Translations under genes and position numbers: made by a program
NCBI GenBank assembly: GCA_018970215.1
Contig: JAGWWX010000002.1
Coordinates: 1-64,000, forward strand
DNA from: Acidobacteriota bacterium
Lineage (GTDB): Bacteria > Actinomycetota > Acidimicrobiia > Acidimicrobiales > RAAP-2
DNA length: 64,000 bases
Direction: 5' to 3'
The notes under the pieces: model-generated
The model's input: only the letters and a program-made list of their open reading frames with translations
The model's database searches: none
Told to the model about the DNA's origin: nothing
Shown here: one piece after another, positions 27,387 to 36,520 of the stretch
Numbering within the stretch: position 1 is the stretch's first letter
Layout of the letters: the number at the start of each line of letters is the position of its first letter

Positions 27387-28628
27387 GTGACGGACATTCT
27401 CGGAGTGAGCACAGAGGCCCCGTTTTCTGTCTCGGACTACCTTGAAGAACTCGCGGTGACATTGGCCGGCGAGTTCGGTCGGAGCTCCCAGCGATGGATT
27501 CGTGGTGAACTCTCGAAAGATCCCTACGAAAAACGGCATCTCTACATCGATGTAAAAGACGCCACGGGAGCGGACGCCTTAATAAAGGTCAAGTGTTGGG
27601 AAAGTACCTGGTCGTCAATTCGGTCGACACTGATCGAACAGGGAGTGGCACTGAAGGCCGGTACGGTAATCAATTTTTGCGGCTACATCGATGTGTACAA
27701 GCCACGCGGCGACATTTCGGTCGTGATGACCAAACTCGACGTGGACTCGATGCTCGGCGACGCCGCCCGCCGTCTACAAGAGCTCATTGCTCGACTCGTA
27801 GCAGAAGGGGTGTTGTCGTCGAATAAGGAAAATGCCATCGCGGAGATGCCCGTCAGCGTGGGGCTCATCGGTAGTCCGAATACCGAAGGTTACAAAGACT
27901 TTCTCGGACAGTTGGAAAATTCTGGACTGGCATTTTCAGTAGTCGCCGTGCCGGTGCCAGTACAAGGCGACGTCGCGCCACCGGCGATCGTGGCCGCGAT
28001 TCGACAACTCGACGCACTGAGTCTCGATGTCATCTGCATGATTCGCGGTGGTGGTTCAAAGGCCGATCTCTCCTGTTTCGATGATGAGCGCATTGCGCGC
28101 GCAATCGGTGCAAGTACCACTCCTATCTGGACAGGCATTGGTCATACGGGCGATACGTCGGTAGCGGACCTCGCCGCGCACACCTACGCCATTACGCCAA
28201 CCGCACTCGGCGCCACCCTCGCGTCCAGGGCACTCGATTCGTACGACCGCCGAGTGCGCGCCAATGCCGAGCGAATGGGGATAGCTGCTGGTGAGGTTCT
28301 CGACGACGCCCAACAGCTGCTGACAACGGCGCGCCGTGAAATCTTGTCAACGGCCCGTAATCGCCTCTCGGCGGAACAACGAATGCTTCGTCAGTCGGCG
28401 ATCACGATGATGAAGGCGGTACGCCAGGCAACCCACCAAAGGGGTGAGCGACTAAATGGGGTTCGTCAACTCCTCGCAGCGTACGATCCTCAGAGACGGC
28501 TGGCGCAAGGCTGGGCCATTGTGCGCGGCCCAGACGGCTCCACTGTTCGATCAGTGAACGATGTGTCACGGGGTGGCGGGATACAGATTGCGCTCAGTGA
28601 CGGCACGCTCGACGCAACGGTTAACTAA
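27387..28628 (+). CDS. xseA: Exodeoxyribonuclease VII large subunit
   Basis: 413 residues. N-terminal OB-fold (VSDYLEELAVTLAGEFG, with WIRGELSKD and HLYIDVKD), then the catalytic domain with VGLIGSPNTEGYKDF, the MIRGGGSKADLSCFDD motif and IGHTGDTSVADLAAH. A coiled-coil region follows at about 290-360, and the C-terminal LAQGWAIVRGPDG is typical. With XseB it degrades single-stranded DNA from both ends. XseB follows 15 bases downstream. Confidence 0.93.
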   Translation: MTDILGVSTEAPFSVSDYLEELAVTLAGEFGRSSQRWIRGELSKDPYEKRHLYIDVKDATGADALIKVKCWESTWSSIRSTLIEQGVALKAGTVINFCGYIDVYKPRGDISVVMTKLDVDSMLGDAARRLQELIARLVAEGVLSSNKENAIAEMPVSVGLIGSPNTEGYKDFLGQLENSGLAFSVVAVPVPVQGDVAPPAIVAAIRQLDALSLDVICMIRGGGSKADLSCFDDERIARAIGASTTPIWTGIGHTGDTSVADLAAHTYAITPTALGATLASRALDSYDRRVRANAERMGIAAGEVLDDAQQLLTTARREILSTARNRLSAEQRMLRQSAITMMKAVRQATHQRGERLNGVRQLLAAYDPQRRLAQGWAIVRGPDGSTVRSVNDVSRGGGIQIALSDGTLDATVN

Positions 28629-28643
28629 GGGAAGGAACGACAT

Positions 28644-28850
28644 ATGGCTGAAGTGGGTTCGTGGGAAGAAGCAACTCGTGAATTGGACGACATCGTCGCC
28701 TATTTGGAGGGCCCCGATGTCAACATTGACGATTTGATCGTGCGGCTACAGCGGGGTGCAGAAATTGTCGAGGCCCTCGAGGAGCGACTGGTCGCGACGA
28801 AGGCCAAAGTCGAAGAGATTGCTCCCCGGGTCGAAAAAGACGTCGAGTGA
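28644..28850 (+). CDS. xseB: Exodeoxyribonuclease VII small subunit
   Basis: 68 residues, two helices with the family pattern WEEATRELDDIVAYLEG and RLQRGAEIVEALEERLVATKAK. It binds the XseA coiled coil. A clear Shine-Dalgarno (GGAAGG) lies nine bases before ATG 28644. It overlaps the next gene by four bases. Confidence 0.92.
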   Translation: MAEVGSWEEATRELDDIVAYLEGPDVNIDDLIVRLQRGAEIVEALEERLVATKAKVEEIAPRVEKDVE

Positions 28851-29560
28851 CCGACCGTCTCTACTTCCAGCAGTGGTTGGCTGGTCGCGACTTCGCTGTC
28901 GGTGATCAGTTGGCACGCCAGATGGTGAACTTTGTCTACGCCATCGGGGATCGAGACACTGGCGAGGCCGTCATTGTCGACCCGGCATACGCGCCTGGAG
29001 AGATTGTGACAATGGTCGAAGCCGACGGACTTCGGGTCACGGGAGTTCTGGCGACGCACTACCACCCCGATCACGTGGGGGGAGAGATGATGGGAATGTC
29101 GATTGCGGGCATCGAGGAGCTACTCCAGGTGATTGACGTCCCCATTCATGTTCAACGAGATGAGGTCCCTTGGGTTCAACGTCGCACGGGCGTCGGGACA
29201 GACTCACTCGTGGCTCACGATTCGTCCGACATTGTCACGGTGGGGAGTATTGACATCGAACTCGTTCACACACCGGGACACACCCCTGGGAGCCAGTGTT
29301 TTCTGGTTGAAGGGCGACTCGTGAGTGGCGACACCCTTTTTCTGGAAGGGTGTGGCCGAACTGATCTGCCGGGTTCAGATCCCGAAGAGATGTACCGCAC
29401 GTTGCATCAACGACTGATGCGAATTTCCGACGACACGGTGATCTTCCCTGGCCATCTCTACTCGGCTGATCGATCCGCTCCCATGGAGTATCTACGTCGC
29501 TTCAACTACGCCTTGGCGCCCACCACCGCCGAACAGTGGCTGGCGATGTTTGCCCGTTAG
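28847..29560 (+). CDS. Metallo-beta-lactamase-fold hydrolase (glyoxalase II-like)
   Basis: 237 residues. The zinc site is complete: THYHPDHVGG, the His in HTPGHTPGSQ, the bridging Asp in CGRTDLPGSD and the final FPGHLYSAD. The spacing resembles hydroxyacylglutathione hydrolases and persulfide dioxygenases. Actinobacteria usually lack glutathione, so a mycothiol thioester or another thiol substrate is plausible (inference). GTG 28847 overlaps the xseB stop (GTGA). Confidence 0.88.
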   Translation: MTDRLYFQQWLAGRDFAVGDQLARQMVNFVYAIGDRDTGEAVIVDPAYAPGEIVTMVEADGLRVTGVLATHYHPDHVGGEMMGMSIAGIEELLQVIDVPIHVQRDEVPWVQRRTGVGTDSLVAHDSSDIVTVGSIDIELVHTPGHTPGSQCFLVEGRLVSGDTLFLEGCGRTDLPGSDPEEMYRTLHQRLMRISDDTVIFPGHLYSADRSAPMEYLRRFNYALAPTTAEQWLAMFAR

Positions 29561-29571
29561 CCTCATACATC

Positions 29572-30735
29572 GTGGAGCGGGTGGTCATCGTCGGAGCGTC
29601 GCTTGCCGGTGTGCGCACGGCCAGTGCTCTGCGCCGCGAAGGTTTCACCGGAAACATCACCCTGATTGGTGATGAGCCGCATCGTCCCTACGACCGACCG
29701 CCACTGAGTAAGCAAGTACTGCAGGGGAAGTGGGGCGACGACAAGACACTTCTTCTGACAGTCGAGCAGACTGAAGAGCTCAACGCCGAATGGATTTTGG
29801 GCGACGCGGCCCAGCACTTGGACGTGGCATCGCGCAGTGTTCACACAGCGTCAGGTCGCGAGGTGAAGGGAACATCCATCGTGATTGCCACGGGGACTCG
29901 TGCACGCCGCCTGCCATTTTCCGCCGATAACGACGTTTTTGCGATGCGCACCCTTGACGATGCACGCCGTCTCGTTGCGGCGTGCGACGCTCTCCCGGCT
30001 CACGCCACGGTGGCCGTGATCGGTGGGGGTTTTATCGGTGCGGAAGTGGCGACGGCACTGCACGCGCGCGAGTTGCGCCCCATCGTGATTGAGGCGCAAG
30101 TTCGGCCCTTGCAGGGGATCCTCGGCGACGTGGTGGCGACGTGGCTCGAAGGGCTGCCGGAGGCCGCCGGAATTGAACTGCGTGTTCAACAGCAAGTCAA
30201 TGACGTGGTCCGGCACAAAAACGGATTCCTCATTACGACACCTCACGACGCGCTCGAAGCAGACCTCGTCGTGGTAGGAGTTGGTGCGGTACCCAACATC
30301 GAGTGGCTCCACGACTCCGGCCTGAACCTCCAACGTGGGCTTGTAGTGGACGAGTTTCTGGAAGCGGCTCCCGGCGTGTGGGGTGCGGGCGACGTGGCGG
30401 TCTTTCCGTATCACTCGGCCGGGGAAAGTGATTTTGTCCGAATTGAGCACTGGCAGATTGCGAACGACCACGCTTCCTACGTTGCTCGCTCCATCGTTGC
30501 CGGATCGGATCAACCGTTCCGAACCGTGCCGTACTTTTGGAGCGATCAGTACGGTAAGAAGATTCAGATGTTGGGACACCCTCGACCAAGCGATGAGGTT
30601 GAGTTGGTCTCCGGTTCACCCCACGAGGGGAAATGGTTGGCGCACTATCGCCGCCATGGGGCGGTAACGGGCGTGGTTGCGCTGAACAATGCCCGCGAGC
30701 TCATGCTCTCTCGTCCGCTCTTGGAGAGCGTCTAG
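29572..30735 (+). CDS. FAD-dependent ferredoxin/rubredoxin reductase
   Basis: 387 residues from GTG 29572. First dinucleotide fold VVIVGASLAGVRTASALR, the FAD-contact segment YDRPPLSKQ, the second NAD-binding fold VAVIGGGFIGAEVATAL, and the C-terminal GVWGAGDVAVFP plus the PYFWSDQYGKKIQMLG motif typical of ferredoxin reductases of oxygenase systems. It passes electrons from NAD(P)H to a ferredoxin, probably for a P450 or ring-hydroxylating oxygenase not present in the window. It converges on glpK with a four-base overlap. Confidence 0.88.
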   Translation: MERVVIVGASLAGVRTASALRREGFTGNITLIGDEPHRPYDRPPLSKQVLQGKWGDDKTLLLTVEQTEELNAEWILGDAAQHLDVASRSVHTASGREVKGTSIVIATGTRARRLPFSADNDVFAMRTLDDARRLVAACDALPAHATVAVIGGGFIGAEVATALHARELRPIVIEAQVRPLQGILGDVVATWLEGLPEAAGIELRVQQQVNDVVRHKNGFLITTPHDALEADLVVVGVGAVPNIEWLHDSGLNLQRGLVVDEFLEAAPGVWGAGDVAVFPYHSAGESDFVRIEHWQIANDHASYVARSIVAGSDQPFRTVPYFWSDQYGKKIQMLGHPRPSDEVELVSGSPHEGKWLAHYRRHGAVTGVVALNNARELMLSRPLLESV

Positions 30736-32186
30736 AAACTGACGGACGACAGGTCGGGCAGGGTCTTCTCCGCACGGCGCACGGCGTCGTGCCAACGTTC
30801 GCGGTTCGTTCGGCGAGTCGCCTCGTCAAGAGTGGCCGTGACCGCGGCTCGCGCATTCCACAGTGTCCCCACTTCAGCCACGTTGAGTTCCGATGCGGCC
30901 ACAAGCGCCATCAGACCGGCACCACGTGTCGTGGACTCCACTTCAGAGGAAATCTCGACTACTCGGCCCGAAGCGTTGGCCAGCGCTTCCATGAGGAAAT
31001 CGTTACGCGTCATACCGCCGTCCACGCGAACTGAGTCGATGGCGATGCCCGTCTCCGCCTCGGCCGCTTCGATGAGGTCGACGGCATTGTGTGCAATGCC
31101 TTCTAGAACGGCGCGAACGAGATGAGCCTTTGACGAGCCACGCGTGAGGCCGAAGAATGCTCCACGGGCACCAAAGTCCCACTGCGGTGTCCCGAGACCC
31201 AGGAGTGCAGGCACAAACATCACTCCATCCGAGGACTGCACAGATCGGGCGATCGCGTCGGTCTCCGCTGCGTCCGAAATAACGCCAAGGTCGTCACGTA
31301 ACCACTCGATGCACGTGCCAGCGCTCAACGTGATCGCCTCCACACCCCAGTCGATGCGGTCGCTGGTGCTGAATATTGGTGTCGGAAAGCACCCGGACTC
31401 AAATCGGTTCAATGCGTCAGGCGCTTGGCGATCAGTTCGCTGCTCAAGGATTGAACCGGTACCAAACGTCACCTTCGTTTGGCCGACCGAGATGCAGTTT
31501 TGCCCAAACAGTGAAGCGGGTTGGTCGCCCACGAGGGCCGTAATAGCGGGGCTCCCTGGCAGTGCGGCGGCGTGACCTAAGAATCCCGCGGTCGGCACAA
31601 TGGCTGGCAACATTTCAGTGCGTAGGCCGAGGAGTCGAACGGTGTCGTCGTTGTAACTAGAAAGGTCGTTATTGATCAGACCGGAAAGCCCGATATTGGA
31701 GTGATCACTGACGTGCAGGGCACCGTTACTTAGAACGAATGCAATCCACGTATCGAGAGAACCGACGCGGATATCACCAGCGGGTTGACCGAGGTTCTCC
31801 CACAACCATTTGGCTTTTGTCGCCATCTGGTTGGGGGCAACGCGTAGGCCTTCGGGTTGAAGTAGGAGGCAGTCAAAAACAGTCCGGAGGTCCTGCCAAC
31901 CCAATGCGGGCCCGAGTGCCTGACGTGTTCTCGCGTCAAAGAGAACGGTTGTTTGGCGCTGATTCGCGATACCCACCACGTCCGCGGATCCGCCGGCCTT
32001 CAATGTGGAGAGAGCACACTCGAGGGTGAGGGCCGCAATCTCGTTGGCGTCAAGCTCGACCTCGCCCGGTTGGGGAGACTGCACCGTGAGGGGGCGTTGA
32101 ACGACGTGAGAGACCCGTCCATCAGTCGAGACGAGCGCCGTGCGCAGTGACGTCGTTCCGATGTCGACAACGAGGGCGGTCACCAC
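30732..32186 (-). CDS. glpK: Glycerol kinase (FGGY family)
   Basis: 484 residues. N-terminal phosphate-binding VVDIGTTSLRTALV, then QRQTTVLFD, GWQDLRT, GDQPASLFGQNC, KVTFGTGS and the C-terminal adenosine motif RVDGGMTRNDFLMEAL, in the FGGY order. It phosphorylates glycerol to glycerol-3-phosphate. Its position after glpD and an AGPS-like gene, with a seven-base overlap to the latter, supports glycerol over another polyol. The sugar-binding residues were not checked individually. Confidence 0.88.
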   Translation of the reverse strand: MVTALVVDIGTTSLRTALVSTDGRVSHVVQRPLTVQSPQPGEVELDANEIAALTLECALSTLKAGGSADVVGIANQRQTTVLFDARTRQALGPALGWQDLRTVFDCLLLQPEGLRVAPNQMATKAKWLWENLGQPAGDIRVGSLDTWIAFVLSNGALHVSDHSNIGLSGLINNDLSSYNDDTVRLLGLRTEMLPAIVPTAGFLGHAAALPGSPAITALVGDQPASLFGQNCISVGQTKVTFGTGSILEQRTDRQAPDALNRFESGCFPTPIFSTSDRIDWGVEAITLSAGTCIEWLRDDLGVISDAAETDAIARSVQSSDGVMFVPALLGLGTPQWDFGARGAFFGLTRGSSKAHLVRAVLEGIAHNAVDLIEAAEAETGIAIDSVRVDGGMTRNDFLMEALANASGRVVEISSEVESTTRGAGLMALVAASELNVAEVGTLWNARAAVTATLDEATRRTNRERWHDAVRRAEKTLPDLSSVSF

Positions 32187-33634
32187 GCGACGCCTCCGAG
32201 TCCAAGCACACCGGGATTCAAAATATGGTGCGGGTCAAGCGAATCCTTGATTCGAGCCAGTACGTCAAATCCTGACCCCAGGGCATCGGGTACGAATCGT
32301 GCCCGGTTGCGCCCCACCCCGTGATGGTGAGAGAGCGCCCCGCCGTGCTCCAGCACCGCCGCGCTCGCCGCGTCCCAGACAGAGCGGTAGTAACCCTCGA
32401 GATCACTTTCCGGTCGTCCAGCAAACGTGAAGTACAGGCACGCACCATCTTGATACGCGTGACTTTGGTGCATGGTTGCCGTCACCGAACTCGGGACCGC
32501 CAAGATGGCGGCAGTGACGGCCTCGTAAATCGGCATCAACGTTGACCACGGCCCCGCAATTTCTATGGTGTCGACCACGATGTCGCGAGACCATAAGGGT
32601 GTTAAGGCGCTGACGTTGTTGCGATGCTCTAACCAGTGGTGGACGACAGAGTCATCTTCTCTTTGCGCACCGACACACTCTTCACTCACAATCTTCATTG
32701 TCGTAGCGACGTACTCAACCTCTCCTTCGTCGAGTACTACGAGTGCGCAGCGGTCAAGGTGAAAGTTACGTTGTGACTCGGGCACGTCGTAGAGACGAAG
32801 TACCGCAGGGCGGGCGTCTCGTTGAATGATGCGACGACACGCCTCAAGACCATCGTGAACCGAAGCAAAACTGTACGCAGCGATCTCTCGATAGTCGGCG
32901 TGGCGTCGGAGTGTCAGTGTGGCACTGGTAATGATGCCGAGCGTCCCCTCGCTTCCGACAAACACCTGAGTGAGATCCGGTCCGACCGCCGCACGCGGTC
33001 CGCGATTTCCGGTAGTGACAATTGTTCCATCGGCCAATACGACGGTGAGACCTCGCACGATGTCTTCAATTTTTCCGTATCGATTCGACAACTGACCGGC
33101 GCCCCGGCAGGCGAGCCAACCGCCGACCGTGGCGAGATCAAAAGACTGTGGAAAATGGCCAACGGTGAGACCGCGTTCTTGCAGATAGTTCTCGAGGTCT
33201 GGCCCGAAGCAACCGCTTTCGACCGTGACGGTCATCGACTCTTCATCGATCGTCACGATGGAGTTCATCTTCGTGAGGTCTAGGGCAATGCCACCGGTGG
33301 CAGGAATCGCTCCGCCGACGACGCCACTTCGCCCACCCTGTGGTGTGACCGGTACTCGATGCTCATTGGCAATTCGCAGGACGGCCGCCACCTCTTCCGT
33401 CGTCACGGGCTGCACCACGACGCCGGGCAGAGCGGGAACCTCTCCGTGGGCGGCCCACCCGATGGTGAGCGGCCACCAATCGCGACCGTGGTCGTGCCGT
33501 TGATCGGCGTCGAGAGTGAAATGAATTCCTCGCTCCGTGAGTGAGTGAATCACTTCAGCGGGGAGAGATTCTCCGGCAAAGCGCACTCGCAAGTCGCCGG
33601 AAGGGAGTGCAATCGGCATCGTTGGCTCAGTCAT
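32180..33634 (-). CDS. FAD-linked oxidase, alkyldihydroxyacetone-phosphate-synthase-like
   Basis: 484 residues of the VAO/PCMH flavoprotein family. The FAD domain shows VVVQPVTTEEVAAVLRIAN, PQGGRSGVVGGA, TVESGCFGPDLENYL, HFPQSFDLATVGGWLACRGAG and FVGSEGTLGIIT. The C-terminal HHHGVGRNRARFV matches the His-rich active-site motif of AGPS. Relatives sit beside glpD in mycobacteria. It may form ether bonds in lipids or oxidise a glycerol-derived hydroxy acid; the sequence does not settle which. Confidence 0.82.
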   Translation of the reverse strand: MTEPTMPIALPSGDLRVRFAGESLPAEVIHSLTERGIHFTLDADQRHDHGRDWWPLTIGWAAHGEVPALPGVVVQPVTTEEVAAVLRIANEHRVPVTPQGGRSGVVGGAIPATGGIALDLTKMNSIVTIDEESMTVTVESGCFGPDLENYLQERGLTVGHFPQSFDLATVGGWLACRGAGQLSNRYGKIEDIVRGLTVVLADGTIVTTGNRGPRAAVGPDLTQVFVGSEGTLGIITSATLTLRRHADYREIAAYSFASVHDGLEACRRIIQRDARPAVLRLYDVPESQRNFHLDRCALVVLDEGEVEYVATTMKIVSEECVGAQREDDSVVHHWLEHRNNVSALTPLWSRDIVVDTIEIAGPWSTLMPIYEAVTAAILAVPSSVTATMHQSHAYQDGACLYFTFAGRPESDLEGYYRSVWDAASAAVLEHGGALSHHHGVGRNRARFVPDALGSGFDVLARIKDSLDPHHILNPGVLGLGGVAW

Positions 33635-33640
33635 CGCAAC

Positions 33641-35281
33641 CTACAAGCGCAGTCCGGCGTGCGCGAACTCACTCGCCACCATTGATTGGAAGGCCGCCAC
33701 TTCACGATTGACATCATCAGAGCTCCATTTCATGACCGGTGCAACGAGCTGGGCAATCTCTGGCGCTGCGGCCAGTGTGGCCCGAGCATCTTGAATGTGT
33801 GCGCGGCATCGTCGACTCAAAATGTCGATAAGTGACGTCGCCAATTCATACTCGGCTGAGTACAGCAGTTCGGCTTTGGTGTAGGGGAGCCCGCTGATGG
33901 CCGGCGTTGCGAGGCTGGGATCCTTGTCAATCATCGCGAGAATCACCTGGCGCTCCGTACCAAATCGTTGGTAGAGGTGGAGCTCTAGGCCCGTGAGATT
34001 CTTGACATTGTCGGAGCGTGAGGGAGCGCCGAATAGTCGCAAGTTTGTGGTTCGCGTGGGCTTCATGCGACCCACTTTCTTGTGGACTTCCTTCATGGCA
34101 TCTTCGGCCATCGCTCGGTAGGTTGTCCACTTGCCGCCCGTGACATGAATCATTCCATCGCGTGTGACGTGTACCTGGTGGCGACGGGAGAGATCGGAAG
34201 TTCTTTCACGAAGTTTCTTGCCATCCTTGGGGGCGATGAGTGGTCGGAGACCCGCCCAGACTCCCGTGATGTCATCTGTCGTGAGGTGCGACGATGTTGA
34301 CGCATTAACAGCGGCGAGCAGGTATGCCACGTCTCCGGCGTCGCAGAACGGTGCGGAAATGTCGCCTTCGAATGGCGTATCGGTCGTGCCGACGAATGTG
34401 TAGGGCGCTTCTTCGAAGGGAACGACAAAAATACTTCTACGGTCACCGGGGACAGCGAGAACCGCCGCGACGTCGGCGGGCAGGCGATCGGAGGGGACCG
34501 AAATGTGGACACCCTTTGCCGGCGTGATGTTCGTCGACGTGCTCTGCCCATCGAGCTCAATGATGTCGTTCACCCAAACACCGGTGGCGTTCACGACACA
34601 CTTCGTGGCGACGCGCCACTCGTCTCCCGTGAGCTCGTCGCGCACCATCACACCGTCGACACGTCCGACCGCAGAGTGAGTGAATGCAATGGCGCGTACG
34701 TAGTTCGCAACCGCAGCCCCAAAGGGCTCAGCAGCCGTTCGGGCCAAAGTCAGCGCGACGCGAGCATCGTCACCCCGAGCATCGAAATAAAGAAAACCGG
34801 CAACGAGGCGCTCAACATTGAGGGTAGGTAGGTGTCGGAGAGCTTGCTGTCGCGAAACTTTCCGGTACTTCTTCCCGATTCGCCATCCACCAGTCATGTC
34901 GTAGAGCCGTAGAGCCGATGAGTAACCCTTAACGAGTGCTTTTGATACAGCTCCGTTCTTGCCGAATAGAGGAATTAAGAAGGGCAGAATCCGCACGAGG
35001 TGCGGAGCATTCTTCAAGAGTCGCTGACGCTCGTGAAGGTTTTCGTAGACGAGTCGGAATTCGCGTTGTTGGAGGTATCGAAGTCCTCCGTGCACCATTT
35101 TTGAGGACTTAGATGACGTCCCGGCCGCAATATCGGCGCTATCAATAAGGGCAACGCGAAGACCTCGGTGTGCGGCGTCCACCGCAACGCCCGCCCCGGT
35201 CATTCCTGCGCCAATTACCACAACATCAAACGATTCGTTTCGTAGACGTCCAAGGGAGGTGGGGCGGTGGAAGGTATTCAC
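33641..35281 (-). CDS. glpD: Aerobic glycerol-3-phosphate dehydrogenase
   Basis: 546-residue membrane-associated flavoenzyme that oxidises glycerol-3-phosphate to dihydroxyacetone phosphate and reduces quinone. The FAD motif VVVIGAGMTGAGVAVDAAHRG is near residue 20, followed by GTSSKSSKMVHGGLRYLQ, the NATGVWVNDI stretch and the C-terminal IHVTGGKWTTYRAMAEDA. It is the first gene of the leftward glycerol operon and is six bases from the next gene. The start is GTG 35281; a CAACAT hexamer sits six bases before it and could be a weak -10. Confidence 0.93.
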   Translation of the reverse strand: MNTFHRPTSLGRLRNESFDVVVIGAGMTGAGVAVDAAHRGLRVALIDSADIAAGTSSKSSKMVHGGLRYLQQREFRLVYENLHERQRLLKNAPHLVRILPFLIPLFGKNGAVSKALVKGYSSALRLYDMTGGWRIGKKYRKVSRQQALRHLPTLNVERLVAGFLYFDARGDDARVALTLARTAAEPFGAAVANYVRAIAFTHSAVGRVDGVMVRDELTGDEWRVATKCVVNATGVWVNDIIELDGQSTSTNITPAKGVHISVPSDRLPADVAAVLAVPGDRRSIFVVPFEEAPYTFVGTTDTPFEGDISAPFCDAGDVAYLLAAVNASTSSHLTTDDITGVWAGLRPLIAPKDGKKLRERTSDLSRRHQVHVTRDGMIHVTGGKWTTYRAMAEDAMKEVHKKVGRMKPTRTTNLRLFGAPSRSDNVKNLTGLELHLYQRFGTERQVILAMIDKDPSLATPAISGLPYTKAELLYSAEYELATSLIDILSRRCRAHIQDARATLAAAPEIAQLVAPVMKWSSDDVNREVAAFQSMVASEFAHAGLRL

Positions 35282-35332
35282 CCCTCCATGTTGGCACAGC
35301 GGAGGAGTGGGAATAACTCCCCGAAACTCCGA

Positions 35333-35338
35333 TAAGTT
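35333..35338 (+). promoter_or_regulatory. -10 element for the acyl-CoA dehydrogenase gene
   Basis: TAAGTT, then six bases, then ATG 35345. It lies in the 63-base divergent gap with glpD. Confidence 0.55.
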
Positions 35339-35344
35339 GCCGCT

Positions 35345-36520
35345 ATGGACTTTTCGCTAACCCCCGAACTCGAAGCCCTTCAGGCAACCGTCCGAAAGCT
35401 CGCCGTTGACAAGATCAAGCCTCGGGCGAGAGAAATTGACGCGACGGGCAAATATCCGCAAGACATCTTTGATGCATTCCGTGATGCCGACCTCCTGGGG
35501 CTGTGTATTCCGGAAGAGTACGGCGGCTCGGGCGCTGGAATTATGGGACTGACGCTGGCGATTGAAGAAGTGACGAAATATTCGAACGTCACTGGATTAA
35601 TGCTGCTCTTAACGCGCCTTCCCACGGGCCCGATCATGATCGCAGGCTCCGAGGAACAAAAACTGCAGTATCTTCCCGATATCGCTTCCGGGCGCCGCCG
35701 CGCAGCCTTTGCTCTAAGCGAACCAGGCGGGGGATCTGACGTCGCGGGAATGCAGACGCGAGCCACGCCCGATCCTGACGTTGACGGTGGCTGGATTCTC
35801 AACGGGACGAAGTGTTGGATTTCAGGTGTTTCGCAAGCCGACTGGTTCACCGTTTTCGCCAAGACCGGCGATCCGGGATCGAGACTGCACGATTCCATCA
35901 CGGGCTTCATCGTTGAAGCATCCTCGGAGGGCGTGGAGAGACCGCGCGTGGACCGCAAAATGGGCGTGCGGGGAGTTGATACCGGTGAACTTGTCCTAAA
36001 TAATGTTCGCGTTGGTCCACAGAATGTGATTGGCGCTATCGGAGGGTTCCGCTTAGCGATGCTGGGGCTCAACGCGATGCGACCGATAGTCGCTGCACGA
36101 GGAATCGGGCTCGCCGAAGGTGCACTGATGTACGCCACTGAGTACATCAAGAGTCGACCTGCGTTCGGTGGCAATCTCGCTCAATTCCAGGGCCTCCAGT
36201 GGGAGATTGCCAAGATGTCGACAGAGATTGAAGCGGCGCGACTGTTGACGTACCGATCGGCTTGGTTGGCCGATCAAGGGAAGTTCACGAAGGAGTACGT
36301 GCCATATCTCTCCATGGCGAAGTACTACGCCACCGAAGTGGGAGTGAAGGCATCGGGCCTGGCATTACAGCTTCTCGGCGCGGCCGGCTACATGGAAGAT
36401 CACCCCACGGAACAGTGGTATCGCGACGCAAAACAGCTCACCATCGTGGAAGGTACGAGCCAAATTCAACTGGGTTTGATTGCTAAGGGAGTGCTGAGTC
36501 ACGACCTGTGGTGGGATTAG
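35345..36520 (+). CDS. Acyl-CoA dehydrogenase
   Basis: 391 residues, cytoplasmic FAD enzyme of beta-oxidation or branched-chain amino-acid breakdown. Motifs: GLCIPEEYGGSGAG, the FAD-contact FALSEPGGGSDVAGM, LNGTKCWISGV, MGVRGVDTGELVL and the C-terminal TIVEGTSQIQLG, whose Glu is the usual catalytic base. Chain-length preference is not evident. The trpD start follows its stop codon directly, so the two may be co-transcribed despite unrelated roles. Confidence 0.92.
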   Translation: MDFSLTPELEALQATVRKLAVDKIKPRAREIDATGKYPQDIFDAFRDADLLGLCIPEEYGGSGAGIMGLTLAIEEVTKYSNVTGLMLLLTRLPTGPIMIAGSEEQKLQYLPDIASGRRRAAFALSEPGGGSDVAGMQTRATPDPDVDGGWILNGTKCWISGVSQADWFTVFAKTGDPGSRLHDSITGFIVEASSEGVERPRVDRKMGVRGVDTGELVLNNVRVGPQNVIGAIGGFRLAMLGLNAMRPIVAARGIGLAEGALMYATEYIKSRPAFGGNLAQFQGLQWEIAKMSTEIEAARLLTYRSAWLADQGKFTKEYVPYLSMAKYYATEVGVKASGLALQLLGAAGYMEDHPTEQWYRDAKQLTIVEGTSQIQLGLIAKGVLSHDLWWD

